A DNA stretch of 64,000 nt from an uncultured Eggerthella sp. (GCA_900542065.1 UQLU01000002.1:62001-126000); one strand, 5' to 3'; positions 49,435-59,744 are shown, counted from the stretch's first letter. The notes: generated by a model not told the origin, from the sequence alone. Numbers and translations: made by a program.

Positions 49435-50499
49435 TTACACGTTAAATTTAAAGTGCATAACGTCTCCGTCTTGCACGACATAGTCCTTACCCTCTTGGCG
49501 CAGCTTACCTGCATCGCGGCAACCTTTTTCGCCACCCAGTTCAACGTAGTCTTCATACGATGCGGTTTCCGCCTTAATGAAACCGCGCTCAAAGTCGGTA
49601 TGAATAACGCCTGCAGCCTGAGGAGCTTTAGCGCCTACAGGAATGGTCCACGCACGCGTTTCGGTTTCGCCGCTGGTAAAGAAGCTTTGCAAACCAAGGA
49701 GCTTATATGCTTCACGAACCAGACGAGCCAGACCAGATTCGTCCAAACCAAGTTCGTCTAAGAACATCTGAGCTTCTTCTGGTTCAAGCTCTGCCAAATC
49801 CGCTTCAGTCTTAGCGCAGATTGGCACCGGCTGTTGACCGTCAATTTCTGGAAGTTCGGCATTCAGCTGGCTTTCATCCACATTTGCGATATACAAAAGT
49901 GGCTTCATAGTGAGCAGGCACAATTCCTTAATGGAATCCTTTTCGTCGTCAGACAAATCTAGAGAAAGCGCACGATGACCTTCATTTAAACCGTCCAATA
50001 CTTTCTTGGCAGTTTCAAACTTCAGAACTGCGGACTTATCACGCTTAGCTTCCTTTTCCAAACGAGGAAGAGCTTTTTCGATGGTGCCCATATCTGCAAG
50101 AACTAATTCGGTCTTAATGGTTTCCACGTCGCTTTGCGGATCAACCTTGCGCGAAACGTGCTCTACATTGGGGTCGGTAAAGAAACGCACTACTTCACAA
50201 ATTGCATCAGTTTCACGAATGTTAGCTAAAAACTTATTGCCTAAGCCTTCACCCTGTGAAGCACCTGCAACCAAACCAGCGATGTCTACAAATTCAACCG
50301 TAGCAGGAACAATTTTTGCAGGATGATCAATTGCCGCTAAACCCTCTAAGCGATCGTCTGGCACAGGAACAATGCCTACATTAGGCTCAATAGTTGCAAA
50401 GGGATAGTTAGCTGCAAAACCGCTTTTCTTGGTAAGCGCAGTAAACAGCGAAGATTTACCTACATTAGGAAGTCCAACAATTCCGATTGAAAGAGACAC
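49435..50499 (-). CDS. ychF: YchF-type P-loop ATPase
   Basis: 354 aa Obg-family protein that prefers ATP and binds ribosomes; involved in stress response. GLPNVGKSSLF (P-loop, near residue 8), FVDIAGLVAGASQGEGLGN (switch region with the G3 motif) and NVDES instead of the GTP-specific NKxD, then the TGS domain ending AGVIHTDFERGFIKAE and GKDYVVQDGDVMHFKFNV. The start is GTG at 50499 behind AAAGGAG; upstream in-frame ATGs are not conserved. Confidence 0.96.
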   Translation of the reverse strand: MSLSIGIVGLPNVGKSSLFTALTKKSGFAANYPFATIEPNVGIVPVPDDRLEGLAAIDHPAKIVPATVEFVDIAGLVAGASQGEGLGNKFLANIRETDAICEVVRFFTDPNVEHVSRKVDPQSDVETIKTELVLADMGTIEKALPRLEKEAKRDKSAVLKFETAKKVLDGLNEGHRALSLDLSDDEKDSIKELCLLTMKPLLYIANVDESQLNAELPEIDGQQPVPICAKTEADLAELEPEEAQMFLDELGLDESGLARLVREAYKLLGLQSFFTSGETETRAWTIPVGAKAPQAAGVIHTDFERGFIKAETASYEDYVELGGEKGCRDAGKLRQEGKDYVVQDGDVMHFKFNV

Positions 50500-50586
50500 G
50501 TGTTTCTCCTTTATTTGTTTATAAAATGCGGTGTTAATAATACCACCCTCAGCACCTGCGTGCATTCCGCACAAACAAGCCCGCAT

Positions 50587-50617
50587 AAAAAAGGAAGCCT
50601 CGTTTGCGAGGCTTCCT
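50587..50617 (-). terminator. Intrinsic terminator after the sodium-dependent transporter
   Basis: Perfect 11-bp stem AGGAAGCCTCG/CGAGGCTTCCT, 4-nt loop and a T-run on the minus strand, 50 nt past the transporter stop. Confidence 0.92.
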
Positions 50618-50666
50618 AACTTGCTTTCTAAAGCATCCTAAAAGTAATTAGCTGATCTCTACTCTG

Positions 50667-52058
50667 TTACATCGTGAACAAGCCCATGGTCTGTGCAACA
50701 TAAGCAACCAGAATGATTACCAACACAACAGGTGCGATGAACTTAATCATGAACGCCCATACTTTGTTCAGCTTAAAGGGAGCTGAAAGTTTAACTTCTT
50801 CTTCAATGGACTTCGTGCCTACAATCCAGCCAATAAAGATACAGGTAAGCAGAGCAACTACTGGCATCATGACAGAATTCGAAATGAAGTCCAGGAAGTC
50901 CAGAATGGTTGAACCTTCACCCAATGGCGCGATAAACGACAAAGTGCCGAAACCAAGGTTAACGATAATACCCATCAATGTTGTCCATACAATCGTAACA
51001 ATAAGCGCGGTACGACGATGGCAATGTGTTGCGTCTTGAATAATTGCAGTACAGGTTTCAACCAGCGAAATAGAACTGGTTAAAGCAGCGAACAATACCA
51101 AGATAAAGAACACCGCACCAATAACAGGGGCAATGTCACCCAAACCGCTAAATACCTGTGGCAACACAACAAACATCAGCGTAGGACCAGAGTTTTGAGC
51201 AACTGCTTCACCTGAACCCATAGCCGCAAATGCTGCAGGAATAATCATCAAGCCTGCAAGCAAAGAAACACTAAAGGTAGTGCCTGCAATCTGAGCAACG
51301 CTAGAGGTAAGCTTGGAGGTTTTATCCAGATAAGAGCCATAGGTTACCATGATGCCCATTGCCAAAGATAAGGTAAAGAAGGTCTGACCCAAAGCAGAAA
51401 TAACCATTTCAGGAGTAAATCCAGCAGGATCAGGAATAAAGTAATAAGCAAGACCATCAATTGCACCTGGCAAAGTAAGAGCATAAATAGCAACACCGAT
51501 TGCCATTAAGATCAGAGCAGGCATCATGACCAAGTTTGCTTTTTCGATACCGCCCTTAACACCACGAGAAACAACAAAGTAGGTCAGGAACATGAAGATA
51601 AGCATGAAGACGATGCTCTCAGGACCGTTCGCAATAAAGGTCGTAAAGTAGTCGCCACCGTCAGTCAACGAAGCAATATCGCCCGTTACATAGCATGCTA
51701 AAAACTTGGTTACCCAACCACCAATAACGCAGTAGTAAGGCACGATGATGAAAGGAACGGCGGACATCAAAATGCCGATAAAAGCATATTTCTTTCCATA
51801 TGCCTTAAATGCGCCAATGGAGCTCTGGCCCGTCTTACGACCAAGCGCTGTTTCCAAAAGCAACAGTGCAATACCAATAGTAAAAACAAATACTAAATAA
51901 GTAAGAAGGAAGGTGCCGCCACCATACTTAGCAGCCAAGTAAGGGAAGCGCCACATGCTTCCCAAGCCAACAGCCGAAGCGGCTGCTGCCAAAACAAAAG
52001 CAAGCTTGCCTGACCAAGAGGCACGACCAGCCTGCTGTGCGGGTTCTGTTGAAGTCAT
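50667..52058 (-). CDS. Neurotransmitter:sodium symporter family transporter
   Basis: 463 aa, twelve helices, LeuT fold. TM1 reads FVLAAAASAVGLGSMWRFPYLAAKYGGGTFLLTY, the family signature that holds both sodium sites and the substrate main-chain contacts. TM6 region is LGQTFFTLSLAMGIMVTYGSY and TM8 is SSISLVETCTA. Bacterial members import hydrophobic amino acids such as Trp, Tyr or Leu, so an amino acid is the likely substrate. ATG 52058 follows AAAGAAGAA. Monocistronic, with its own terminator. Confidence 0.94.
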   Translation of the reverse strand: MTSTEPAQQAGRASWSGKLAFVLAAAASAVGLGSMWRFPYLAAKYGGGTFLLTYLVFVFTIGIALLLLETALGRKTGQSSIGAFKAYGKKYAFIGILMSAVPFIIVPYYCVIGGWVTKFLACYVTGDIASLTDGGDYFTTFIANGPESIVFMLIFMFLTYFVVSRGVKGGIEKANLVMMPALILMAIGVAIYALTLPGAIDGLAYYFIPDPAGFTPEMVISALGQTFFTLSLAMGIMVTYGSYLDKTSKLTSSVAQIAGTTFSVSLLAGLMIIPAAFAAMGSGEAVAQNSGPTLMFVVLPQVFSGLGDIAPVIGAVFFILVLFAALTSSISLVETCTAIIQDATHCHRRTALIVTIVWTTLMGIIVNLGFGTLSFIAPLGEGSTILDFLDFISNSVMMPVVALLTCIFIGWIVGTKSIEEEVKLSAPFKLNKVWAFMIKFIAPVVLVIILVAYVAQTMGLFTM

Positions 52059-52201
52059 TAGTTCTTCTTTCTTCGTATACGCCTTCACCGCCTGAATACA
52101 TAAGAAAAGAAACCAATCCCTATACCTCAGGCAAGTTAAACAAAGCCATACTATAGCAAACTATTACAAATGTTTAACATCGAATCCGAAAGAGTATCAC
52201 T

Positions 52202-52996
52202 TCAACGGAGCAACGGATTATGTACACGCAAGCCTTCGTAGCTTACTCGCCAAAACACCAAACCTTGGGCAGGAGCGTTTTCCCCTGCAGCACTTCGATT
52301 GCGCGCTTCAAGCACCTCAGCAACCCATTCGGGCTTACGCTGTCCGCGTCCTACCGCGACAAGCGTGCCCACAATAGTACGCACCATTGAATGCAAAAAT
52401 GCATTTCCCTTCACGGTAATAACAACAAGTTGTTCTCCCCAAAGTTCCTGAGGCTCAACCGAAATGCTAAACACGTTGCGCATCGTAGATTTACCTTCGG
52501 CAGAAACCGCCATACAAAAGCTCTTGAAATCGTGTTCGCCAATTAAATAGGCAGCTGCCTGACGCATAGCTTCAAGGTCTAGCTCTTTCGGAATATGCCA
52601 GCAGAAGTTCTTCATAAGTAAAGGAGCTGCTTTATCTGTGCAAATAAAATAGTGATATTCGCGCATAGTGGCGGAAAAGCGCGCAGAAAAATCTTGCGGC
52701 TTGCGCTCTATAGCGCGAACTGAAATATCTTCATGAGTAAGGGCGTTAAGAGAGCGCAGCAATTTATAATCGCTGCGCTGCTCGTATTCTGCTTCTTCAA
52801 TTTCAAAGCTCACAACCTGGCCTTTGGCATGAACGCCTGAATCGGTACGACCTGCGCATACCGTTTCAACGGGACGACGAAATATCAACGCAAGAGCTTC
52901 CTCAATACTACCCTGCACCGTCAACTGACCTGGCTGACGTGCGAATCCCGAAAACGGCGCACCATTGTACGCAACTTCAAGCGCCAACACTACCAT
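52202..52996 (-). CDS. truA: tRNA pseudouridine synthase A
   Basis: 264 aa. Modifies U38-U40 in the anticodon stem. The catalytic Asp is in AGRTDSGVHAKGQV near residue 50; YNGAPFSGFARQPG opens the protein, and NAFLHSMVRTIVGTLVAVGRG is the conserved later motif. The ATG at 52996 overlaps the dnaE stop (CTAGCATG), so translation is probably coupled with dnaE. Confidence 0.95.
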   Translation of the reverse strand: MVVLALEVAYNGAPFSGFARQPGQLTVQGSIEEALALIFRRPVETVCAGRTDSGVHAKGQVVSFEIEEAEYEQRSDYKLLRSLNALTHEDISVRAIERKPQDFSARFSATMREYHYFICTDKAAPLLMKNFCWHIPKELDLEAMRQAAAYLIGEHDFKSFCMAVSAEGKSTMRNVFSISVEPQELWGEQLVVITVKGNAFLHSMVRTIVGTLVAVGRGQRKPEWVAEVLEARNRSAAGENAPAQGLVFWRVSYEGLRVHNPLLR

Positions 52997-52997
52997 G

Positions 52998-55900
52998 CTA
53001 GGAAGCCTTCCAAACAGGACGGCCAAACAAATCAGCTAAGTGTGCCTTTAGATGAGCGCTGTTTGAGTCAATGGTCAGCGGCAATTCTGCCCTCATGCGT
53101 TTACCGTTTTCTTCATTGATATACAAAATGACAGGATCTTTGCCTGGATGAGCCTTCAAGATACGCATTAACTTGTCTGACGCCACTGAATTCAACTCAC
53201 GCGTAGCAAGGGTTAATTCCAGCTGCATCGGAGCAACATTCATATCTGCTTCCGAAAGCTCAAGGGGCTTTGCTTCGTACACCAAAAGCTGACTACCGCG
53301 ATCGTTTACCTCGAACTTACCCTTACAGGTAATAATGGCGTCTTCTTGAATAGCTGCTTGATTCTTCTCGTAATCAAAGCAAACGCACTCAATATGACCC
53401 GTCGTGTCTTCCAAAGTAAAGCTTGCCATTAAAGTACCGCGCTTCGTACGACGAATATTGGTTTCTGAAACCATGCCCGCAAACGTAGCGGATTTAATAC
53501 CCTCTTCACGATCCATCAAATCGCCCAAGGTGTACTTCATAGTACGAGACAAATAGTTCTCGTAAGGACGAAGCGGATGGTCGGAAACATACATCTTTAA
53601 GATGTCTTTTTCAAAGGCAAGCTTAGTGCGCCTATCCCACTCAATACCATCAGGCTCTGGAATGTCTTCCTTGAACGAATCATCCACATCAGCAAACATA
53701 CTGAACATATCCATCTGCCCAGCATCTTTGTCTTTCTGTCGCTTTGTTGCGCTTTCCAGAAGAGGCGTTTCGTCAACGAAATACATCAGCTGTTTACGCG
53801 TGTATCCCGTAGAGTCAAAACCGCCAGATTTAATAAGTGCTTCTAACGTTTTGCGGTTATATGCAGATGAGTCAACACGATTTACAAAATCATGCAAAGA
53901 CGTATACGGACCATTTGCTTCACGTTCATCAATGATTACCTGAGCAACCTTTTCGCCCACGCCACGAATACCCGCCAAACCAAAGCGGATACCATCATCT
54001 AAAGGCGTAAATTCAAGATTCGAAGAATTGACGTCAGGAGACAAAACAGGAATGCCCGTACGGTTACAACTTGCAATATATTTAATCAAGCGATCTGAGT
54101 TACCCATATACGACGACAACACTGCCGCCATGTAGTCATTGGGATAATGCGCCTTCAAGTAAGCAGTACGCATAACCAAAATTGCATATGCTGCTGAATG
54201 CGATTTATTAAAAGCGTACTTAGCGAACTTTTCCGCATCTTCCCAAATCTTCTTGGCAATCTCTAAGCTAAAGCCATTTTCTACAGCACCAGTATTCCAG
54301 TCTTCCTGAAGCTGGCGCATAACGTCAATTTTCTTTTTACCCATAGCTTTGCGCAACTTGTCTGCCTTACCAGCAGAAAAGCCACTCATAACCATAGAAA
54401 TCTGCATGATCTGTTCCTGGTAGACCATGGTGCCATAGGTTTCTTCCAGAATAGGACGAAGACGATCGTCGTAGTAATGAACAGGCGTTTTACCACTTGC
54501 TACCAATACATAGTCGTCAACCATGCCAGACTCCAAAGGACCTGGACGGTTAAGCGCAATAGAAGCTACAACGTCAGAGAACCTATGTGGTGGTAGGCGG
54601 CTGAACAAACTTACATACAGCGCACTTTCCACCTGGAAAAGGCCATCCATATTACCGCTACGCATTAGCTCGAATGCTTTTTCATCGTCTGTAGGTATTT
54701 CTTCAGGAATAATTTCCACACCAAAACGATTCTTAATATTGCGGCATGCACGAGAAAGCACACCCAAGGTACGCAGACCCAAGAAGTCCATCTTCAACAG
54801 ACCCAAGTCAGGCGTATAGTGACCATCGTATTGGGTGATAATGCCGCCACCCTTGGTATCGCGCTTCATTGGCACATGATCGCTCATAGGGTCACGACAA
54901 ATAATCGTTGCGCAAGCGTGAACACCTTCGCCACGTACATGACCTTCAATGGATCGCGCAGCATCAATAACGCGGCGAACATCTTCTTCGGTATCGTATG
55001 CCTGCTTCAAATCAGGGTTTTTCGCCATTGCATCATCAATGGTAATACCCAATTCGTTACCAATAAGCTTGGCAACCTTATCGCCCACCGCATAGGGGTA
55101 GTCCAATACACGAGCAGCGTCACGCACGGCATTTTTTGCCTGCAATTTACCGAAGGTAATTACGCCCGATACATGGTCTTCGCCATACACATCTTTAATG
55201 TGCTCAATTACTTCCTGACGACGTTCATCTTCAAAGTCAACGTCGATATCGGGCATCTCCACACGTTCAGGAGACAAGAAACGTTCGAAGAGCAAACCGT
55301 TTGAAAGCGGATCCAAGTCGGTAATACCCATGGCGTAAGCAACAATTGCGCCAGCCGCAGAACCACGACCAGGTCCTACACCAATACCTTGGCCACGCGC
55401 CCATTCGATATATTCCTGAACAATAAGGAAGTATGCAGGGAAGCCCTGCTGGATAATAACGCTCATTTCGTAATCGGCGCGCTCCTGCACTTCAGCAGGG
55501 ACAGGATCGCCATAGCGACGAACCAAGCCTTCCTGTACGCGCTTACGGAAATAGGATTCTTCGGTTTCTCCTTCGGGTAAGGGGAAACGAGGCAAAATTG
55601 CATCACGTTCGAGCTCTACGTTACATTTTTCCGCCAAAGCTACTGTGTTATCACACGCCTCAGGAAAATCCTTAAGCGCAGTGCGCATTTCCTCTTCAGT
55701 TTTCATATAGAACTGATCATTTGGGAATTTAAAGCGCTTTTCCTGGGTAACGGTAGAGTTTGTGCCAATGCACAGCATGATATCCTGCGCAACAGCGTCT
55801 TCTTGCGTTAAATAATGGAAGTCATTCGTTGCAATAGTTTGCAAGCCAAGTTGATTTGCAATTTCGGTAAGCTTGCGATTCATTTCAAGCTGAGTCATAC

Positions 55901-56459
55901 CGCCATTGGTGGTAATCCCTTGGTCCTGCAGCTCAATATAAAAATCGCCTGGTTCATACAGCGCCGCAAAGCGCTTTGCCCATTCAACCGCTTCGGCAAA
56001 ATCACCATCATCAATGCAGCGAGGAATAATACCTGCGATACACGCACTTGTCGCAATAATGCCTTCGGAATACTTTTCTAGCATTTCAAAGGTAGTACGC
56101 GGACGATAGTAGAAATTATCAACATGCGATTCGCTTACCAGCTTAAGCAGGTTGTGATAGCCCGTATTGTTTTTAGCAAGCAGAATCATGTGATGTAAAC
56201 GCTGCTTCTGCTTCTTCAGTTCACTATCGGTAGTGAAGTAAATCTCACAGCCAAAAATTGGCTTAACCCAAATGCCTGTTTCTTTCTTTACTTTTTCGCA
56301 AGCATCCGCCAATTCTGGCACGCCGCTCATCACACCATGATCAGTAATAGCAACAGCCGGCATACCTAAATCAGCTGCACGTTTTACCATGTCATAAATA
56401 TGAGTAGCGCCATCAAGCAGGGAGTATTCTGTATGATTATGAAGATGCACAAATGCCAT
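52998..56459 (-). CDS. dnaE: DNA polymerase III alpha subunit
   Basis: 1153 aa C-family replicative polymerase. N-terminal PHP domain starts HLHNHTEYSLLDG with retained metal-type residues; polymerase palm Asp pair in MPDIDVDFEDERR; RGEGVHACATIICRDP and LFERFLSPERVEMP are family motifs; tandem HhH region IRGVGEKVAQVI; OB fold near residues 1000-1080 (TFAGMVSETNIRRTKRGTLMASF). The length and layout fit DnaE1 of Actinobacteria. Followed by truA with overlap. Confidence 0.97.
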   Translation of the reverse strand: MAFVHLHNHTEYSLLDGATHIYDMVKRAADLGMPAVAITDHGVMSGVPELADACEKVKKETGIWVKPIFGCEIYFTTDSELKKQKQRLHHMILLAKNNTGYHNLLKLVSESHVDNFYYRPRTTFEMLEKYSEGIIATSACIAGIIPRCIDDGDFAEAVEWAKRFAALYEPGDFYIELQDQGITTNGGMTQLEMNRKLTEIANQLGLQTIATNDFHYLTQEDAVAQDIMLCIGTNSTVTQEKRFKFPNDQFYMKTEEEMRTALKDFPEACDNTVALAEKCNVELERDAILPRFPLPEGETEESYFRKRVQEGLVRRYGDPVPAEVQERADYEMSVIIQQGFPAYFLIVQEYIEWARGQGIGVGPGRGSAAGAIVAYAMGITDLDPLSNGLLFERFLSPERVEMPDIDVDFEDERRQEVIEHIKDVYGEDHVSGVITFGKLQAKNAVRDAARVLDYPYAVGDKVAKLIGNELGITIDDAMAKNPDLKQAYDTEEDVRRVIDAARSIEGHVRGEGVHACATIICRDPMSDHVPMKRDTKGGGIITQYDGHYTPDLGLLKMDFLGLRTLGVLSRACRNIKNRFGVEIIPEEIPTDDEKAFELMRSGNMDGLFQVESALYVSLFSRLPPHRFSDVVASIALNRPGPLESGMVDDYVLVASGKTPVHYYDDRLRPILEETYGTMVYQEQIMQISMVMSGFSAGKADKLRKAMGKKKIDVMRQLQEDWNTGAVENGFSLEIAKKIWEDAEKFAKYAFNKSHSAAYAILVMRTAYLKAHYPNDYMAAVLSSYMGNSDRLIKYIASCNRTGIPVLSPDVNSSNLEFTPLDDGIRFGLAGIRGVGEKVAQVIIDEREANGPYTSLHDFVNRVDSSAYNRKTLEALIKSGGFDSTGYTRKQLMYFVDETPLLESATKRQKDKDAGQMDMFSMFADVDDSFKEDIPEPDGIEWDRRTKLAFEKDILKMYVSDHPLRPYENYLSRTMKYTLGDLMDREEGIKSATFAGMVSETNIRRTKRGTLMASFTLEDTTGHIECVCFDYEKNQAAIQEDAIITCKGKFEVNDRGSQLLVYEAKPLELSEADMNVAPMQLELTLATRELNSVASDKLMRILKAHPGKDPVILYINEENGKRMRAELPLTIDSNSAHLKAHLADLFGRPVWKAS

Positions 56460-56838
56460 ATATGCTCACGCCCTTAATATGCTCTCCGTCTTCTTAGTAA
56501 TTGCCTACTTACAACTCTCTGTCGTTTTACCACTATGTCTCGATACATAGGTCGACCAGTCTTAGGGTTTTCATCTTAACAGCATTACCTAATTACACTA
56601 TCGAACAGATAATGGATTAAATGAGAAGTTTTGTTAACAGATTTTGTTTACAAGTTTTCTCTATTGAAACTTCTTTCAACTATATTTGTTTACGGCTTTT
56701 TCCAACTTGAAACCTTGCCTAAAGGTCTTAAATATTGGTTTTCAACATTGCCTGAATCAAAATACTTAAGATAATTATTCTTAGTAACCACCTTATCGTT
56801 ATTGGATAAAGCCACTTCGCCGATCATTAGGAGTTTCC
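56460..56838. other. Divergent intergenic region between dnaE and the enoate-reductase-type gene
   Basis: AT-rich, no gene found. Candidate plus-strand promoter: TTGCCT, 16-nt spacer, GATAAT (around 56748-56775). TTTGTTTAC occurs twice (near 56646 and 56682), possibly a regulator site. No riboswitch recognised. Confidence 0.35.
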
Positions 56839-58788
56839 ATGGAATGCAAGCATTTATTTGCCCCTCTCAATATTGGTCCCATGGAGGTTAAAAATCGTTT
56901 TGTCGTTCCACCCATGGGAAACAACTTCGCCAATACTGATGGCACCTGGTCCGATCAATCGCTTGCGTATTATCAAGCACGCGCACAAGGCGGCTTTGGC
57001 CTTATCACTATAGAAGCAACCGTTGTTCATGAGGGGGCTAAAGGCGGCCCGCGCAAGCCTTGTCTGTTTAGCGATGCTTCCATCCCAAGCCTTTCACGCA
57101 TTGCACAAGCATGCCACCAATACGGTGCAAAGGTGTCGGTTCAGTTACAGAATGCTGGTCCAGAAGGAAATGCTCGCTTCGCAGGCGCTCCCCTTTTGGC
57201 AGCATCTCCTATTCCTGCCGCCTTCGGGCGGGACGTTCCTCAAGAAGTTTCCACCGAAGCGGTATATGAATTGGCAAAAGGATATGGACAAGCTGCTCGC
57301 CGTGCCATGCAAGCTGGTGTTGATGCGGTTGAAATCCACATGGCCCATGGTTATTTAGTTAGCAGTTTTCTGTCTCCGCGCACGAATAAACGTGTGGATG
57401 AATTTGGCGGATCGTTCGAAAATCGCCTTCGCTTCCCAAAACTCATCATCGAAGAAATTCAAAAAGCAACCGAGGGCAAAATTGCCATACTTGCGCGCTT
57501 AAATGCCTCCGATGAAATGCCTGGTGGTTTAGATATCCACGATACCGCCGCCATTGCTCGCGCCTTACAAGAATACGGCGTACAGGGAATCCACCTGTCG
57601 CGCGCGGTTCACTTGAAGGATGAATTCATGTGGGCTCCCACCGCGGTACATGGTGGCTTTAATGCCGATTTAGTAACTGAAGTTAAAAAAGCTATCTCTA
57701 TTCCCATTATTACGGTCGGTCGCTTTACCGATCCCTACTATGCGGAGTTGTTAGTAGAAGAAGGACGTGCGGATCTCGTTGCTTTTGGTCGCCAGTCATT
57801 AGCGGATCCTACGCTTCCCAATAAAATCCTTGAACAACACAGCGAAGATATTGTTCCTTGTATCGCCTGCCTGCAAGGTTGCGTTGCAAATATGTACCAA
57901 GGAAAACCACTCCGCTGCCTGGTAAATCCTTGCCTTGGTTTTGAGTCGCAACCTGTTGCCCCTGCCGCAAATCCCCGCCACATCGTAGTTATTGGCGGCG
58001 GGCCTACTGGTCTTGTTGCTGCATACACCGCTGCAGAACGAGGACACCAGGTGGATCTTTGCGAAGCCAACAGTACTCTAGGCGGAAATATGTTGCTTGC
58101 TTCTTATCCTCCAGGCAAGGGTGATATTGCTAATATGGTTCGCTCTTATATTGTTCGCTGCGAAAAAGCGGGTGTGAAAATTCACCTCAACACCGAAATA
58201 ACAGCCGAAGACATCAAACTAATGAAGAAATTAAACCAGGCTGATGTTGTTATAGTAGCTACGGGCGCTCAACCACTAATCATGCCTATCGAAGGAATAC
58301 ACAACCCTGATCTTCTTTTAGCGGGCGATGTTCTTGCGGGTAAAACATCTGTTGGATTGCGTGTTTTGGTTGTTGGTGGAGGAATGGTTGGCTGCGAAAC
58401 TGCAGATTTTTTGGCTGAACTAGGTCATAAGGTAAGCGTCGTTGAATATCGAGATAGCCTTGGTGCCGATATGATTGCCGAACATCGCAAAGAAATCCTA
58501 AAGGATTTTACCGAATATCACGTTGAACAAATTACCAATACAAAAGTTACTAAGTTCTTCCCCGATGGTATTGAATACTTGCCCGTAGATGAAGAAAATG
58601 CTGTCACACCCCAAACAATGCGGGGGTTCGATTCGGTCATTCTTGCGCTTGGCTACACTAAGCACGATCCTCTATCAGAAGAACTCGAAGCACTGGGTAT
58701 TGAAACATACGTTGTAGGAGATGCTTGCGAAGCCCGTCGCGCTCTTAATGCTACCGCTGAAGCGTTTGAGGTTGCTCGCAAATTGTAA
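56839..58788 (+). CDS. NADH:flavin oxidoreductase / enoate (2,4-dienoyl-CoA) reductase-type protein
   Basis: 649 aa. Old-yellow-enzyme TIM barrel (about 1-370) with FMN-binding VVPPMGNNFANTDG and the EIHMAHGYLVSSFLSPRTNKR active-site segment; then a 4Fe-4S cluster motif C341-x2-C344-x3-C348-x11-C360; then an FAD/NAD(P) domain with VVIGGGPTGLVAAYTAAERG (about 385) and a second VVGGGMVGCETADFLAELG. This layout is that of dienoyl-CoA reductase, BaiCD/BaiH and enoate reductases, which are numerous in gut Coriobacteriia. The substrate could be an unsaturated acyl compound or bile-acid-like steroid; sequence alone cannot tell. AGGAG site before the ATG. Confidence 0.92.
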   Translation: MECKHLFAPLNIGPMEVKNRFVVPPMGNNFANTDGTWSDQSLAYYQARAQGGFGLITIEATVVHEGAKGGPRKPCLFSDASIPSLSRIAQACHQYGAKVSVQLQNAGPEGNARFAGAPLLAASPIPAAFGRDVPQEVSTEAVYELAKGYGQAARRAMQAGVDAVEIHMAHGYLVSSFLSPRTNKRVDEFGGSFENRLRFPKLIIEEIQKATEGKIAILARLNASDEMPGGLDIHDTAAIARALQEYGVQGIHLSRAVHLKDEFMWAPTAVHGGFNADLVTEVKKAISIPIITVGRFTDPYYAELLVEEGRADLVAFGRQSLADPTLPNKILEQHSEDIVPCIACLQGCVANMYQGKPLRCLVNPCLGFESQPVAPAANPRHIVVIGGGPTGLVAAYTAAERGHQVDLCEANSTLGGNMLLASYPPGKGDIANMVRSYIVRCEKAGVKIHLNTEITAEDIKLMKKLNQADVVIVATGAQPLIMPIEGIHNPDLLLAGDVLAGKTSVGLRVLVVGGGMVGCETADFLAELGHKVSVVEYRDSLGADMIAEHRKEILKDFTEYHVEQITNTKVTKFFPDGIEYLPVDEENAVTPQTMRGFDSVILALGYTKHDPLSEELEALGIETYVVGDACEARRALNATAEAFEVARKL

Positions 58789-58971
58789 AGTGCATCCTCC
58801 CAAGAGCTACCCACCGCAAAAGGCTGTCCTCTAAGGATCACCCACTCACAAAGCGCACCCTGTTAACCTGTGAAGTACTGCTTATCGCAAAGTGCGACCT
58901 GAGAACTATCGTGCCAACAGATTCCGCAGCAGAATCCTTTGCCATAGCTAGCTGAATTGCCGTTCGGCTAA

Positions 58972-59433
58972 CTATTCTTCGTCTTGTTCTTTGTATTCAA
59001 AAGGAAGCTTGCCCTGTAGTGCTTTTTGCTTTGCGTTGTACTGCACCTTAAGCCAGCGAAGTTTACGACGAAGCACAGAATTCGCAATAAATTGTTCATG
59101 ACTGAGCGATTCCAAGCGTGCCTCCAATTCAGGAATGGCGCTCTCTAGCAGATCAAGATTAATGTCTTGAATTTGACGTGTTTTATCACACAGGACAATA
59201 ACGCGACTTCCCATTACCTGTAGATAGCCGCCCATATTCGCAGCCGCAATCACAGGACCAGATTCCGACGTTTCCCTACCCCAAATAACGCCATCTTTAA
59301 GCGCGATAAGTGCGGGAGCATGATTTTCGAGCACACCCATATACCCCTGCTCTCCTGGCACGGTAATAGAATACAGCTCCCCCGAAAACAGCATTCTGTC
59401 TTTAGCAACCACATCACAATGCAGTATCGACAT
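58972..59433 (-). CDS. Second ATP synthase epsilon-like subunit (atpC paralogue)
   Basis: 153 aa. F1 epsilon subunit fold: N-terminal beta sandwich (LHCDVVAKDRMLFSGELYSITVPG, GYMGVLENHAPALIALKDG) and a C-terminal helical hairpin region (LLESAIPELEARLESL). Very similar in layout to the atpC located 310 nt upstream but clearly diverged, with a longer acidic tail (FEYKEQDEE). It lies after the operon terminator and has its own leader with a GTAGG hairpin and a GAAGGAG site. Having two epsilon genes is unusual; it may replace or regulate the canonical subunit. Confidence 0.9.
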   Translation of the reverse strand: MSILHCDVVAKDRMLFSGELYSITVPGEQGYMGVLENHAPALIALKDGVIWGRETSESGPVIAAANMGGYLQVMGSRVIVLCDKTRQIQDINLDLLESAIPELEARLESLSHEQFIANSVLRRKLRWLKVQYNAKQKALQGKLPFEYKEQDEE

Positions 59434-59744
59434 AACATTCTCCTTCGAACCCTACCAAAGTAGGCTCGAGAAATGCCTCCTTTTGCTTTAACGTTGAGGA
59501 ATGCTATCAAAGAAACTGATATATATGCTAGTTAATTTTTGTAAAACGTATAAATGCGTCAAATAGCCACATCTTGAGTAATTAATCGAACAAATCATCC
59601 AATTTCGTTCAATGACTCGACGCGGGCTTAGCATTAGCGCGTTCCAAAAAAACAAAACGACCCCTTCCGAAAAACGGAAGAGGCCGTTTGAAATGCTGGT
59701 ACCGTCGAAAACCTAATTTCGTCCGGAGGAATCGTGGAAGAAAC
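59434..59744 (-). other. Leader of the second epsilon gene plus operon end
   Basis: Holds the atp operon terminator (59645-59689), then a promoter-like stretch (TTTACA, 16-nt spacer, TATATC on the minus strand), and a small CCTAC/GTAGG hairpin at 59445-59463 placed directly before the ribosome-binding site of the second epsilon gene. No coding sequence seen. Confidence 0.45.
59645..59689 (-). terminator. Intrinsic terminator of the atp operon
   Basis: 15-bp stem with two mismatches (AAACGaCCcCTTCCG and its complement), 5-nt loop, followed on the minus strand by TTTTGTTTTTTT. It lies 56 nt past the first atpC stop. Confidence 0.92.

Noticed and set aside
58789..58971. Degenerate repeat with CGCAAA-like units
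   Set aside because: Three loosely similar units at irregular spacing (about 33 and 39 nt); too weak to call a repeat array.
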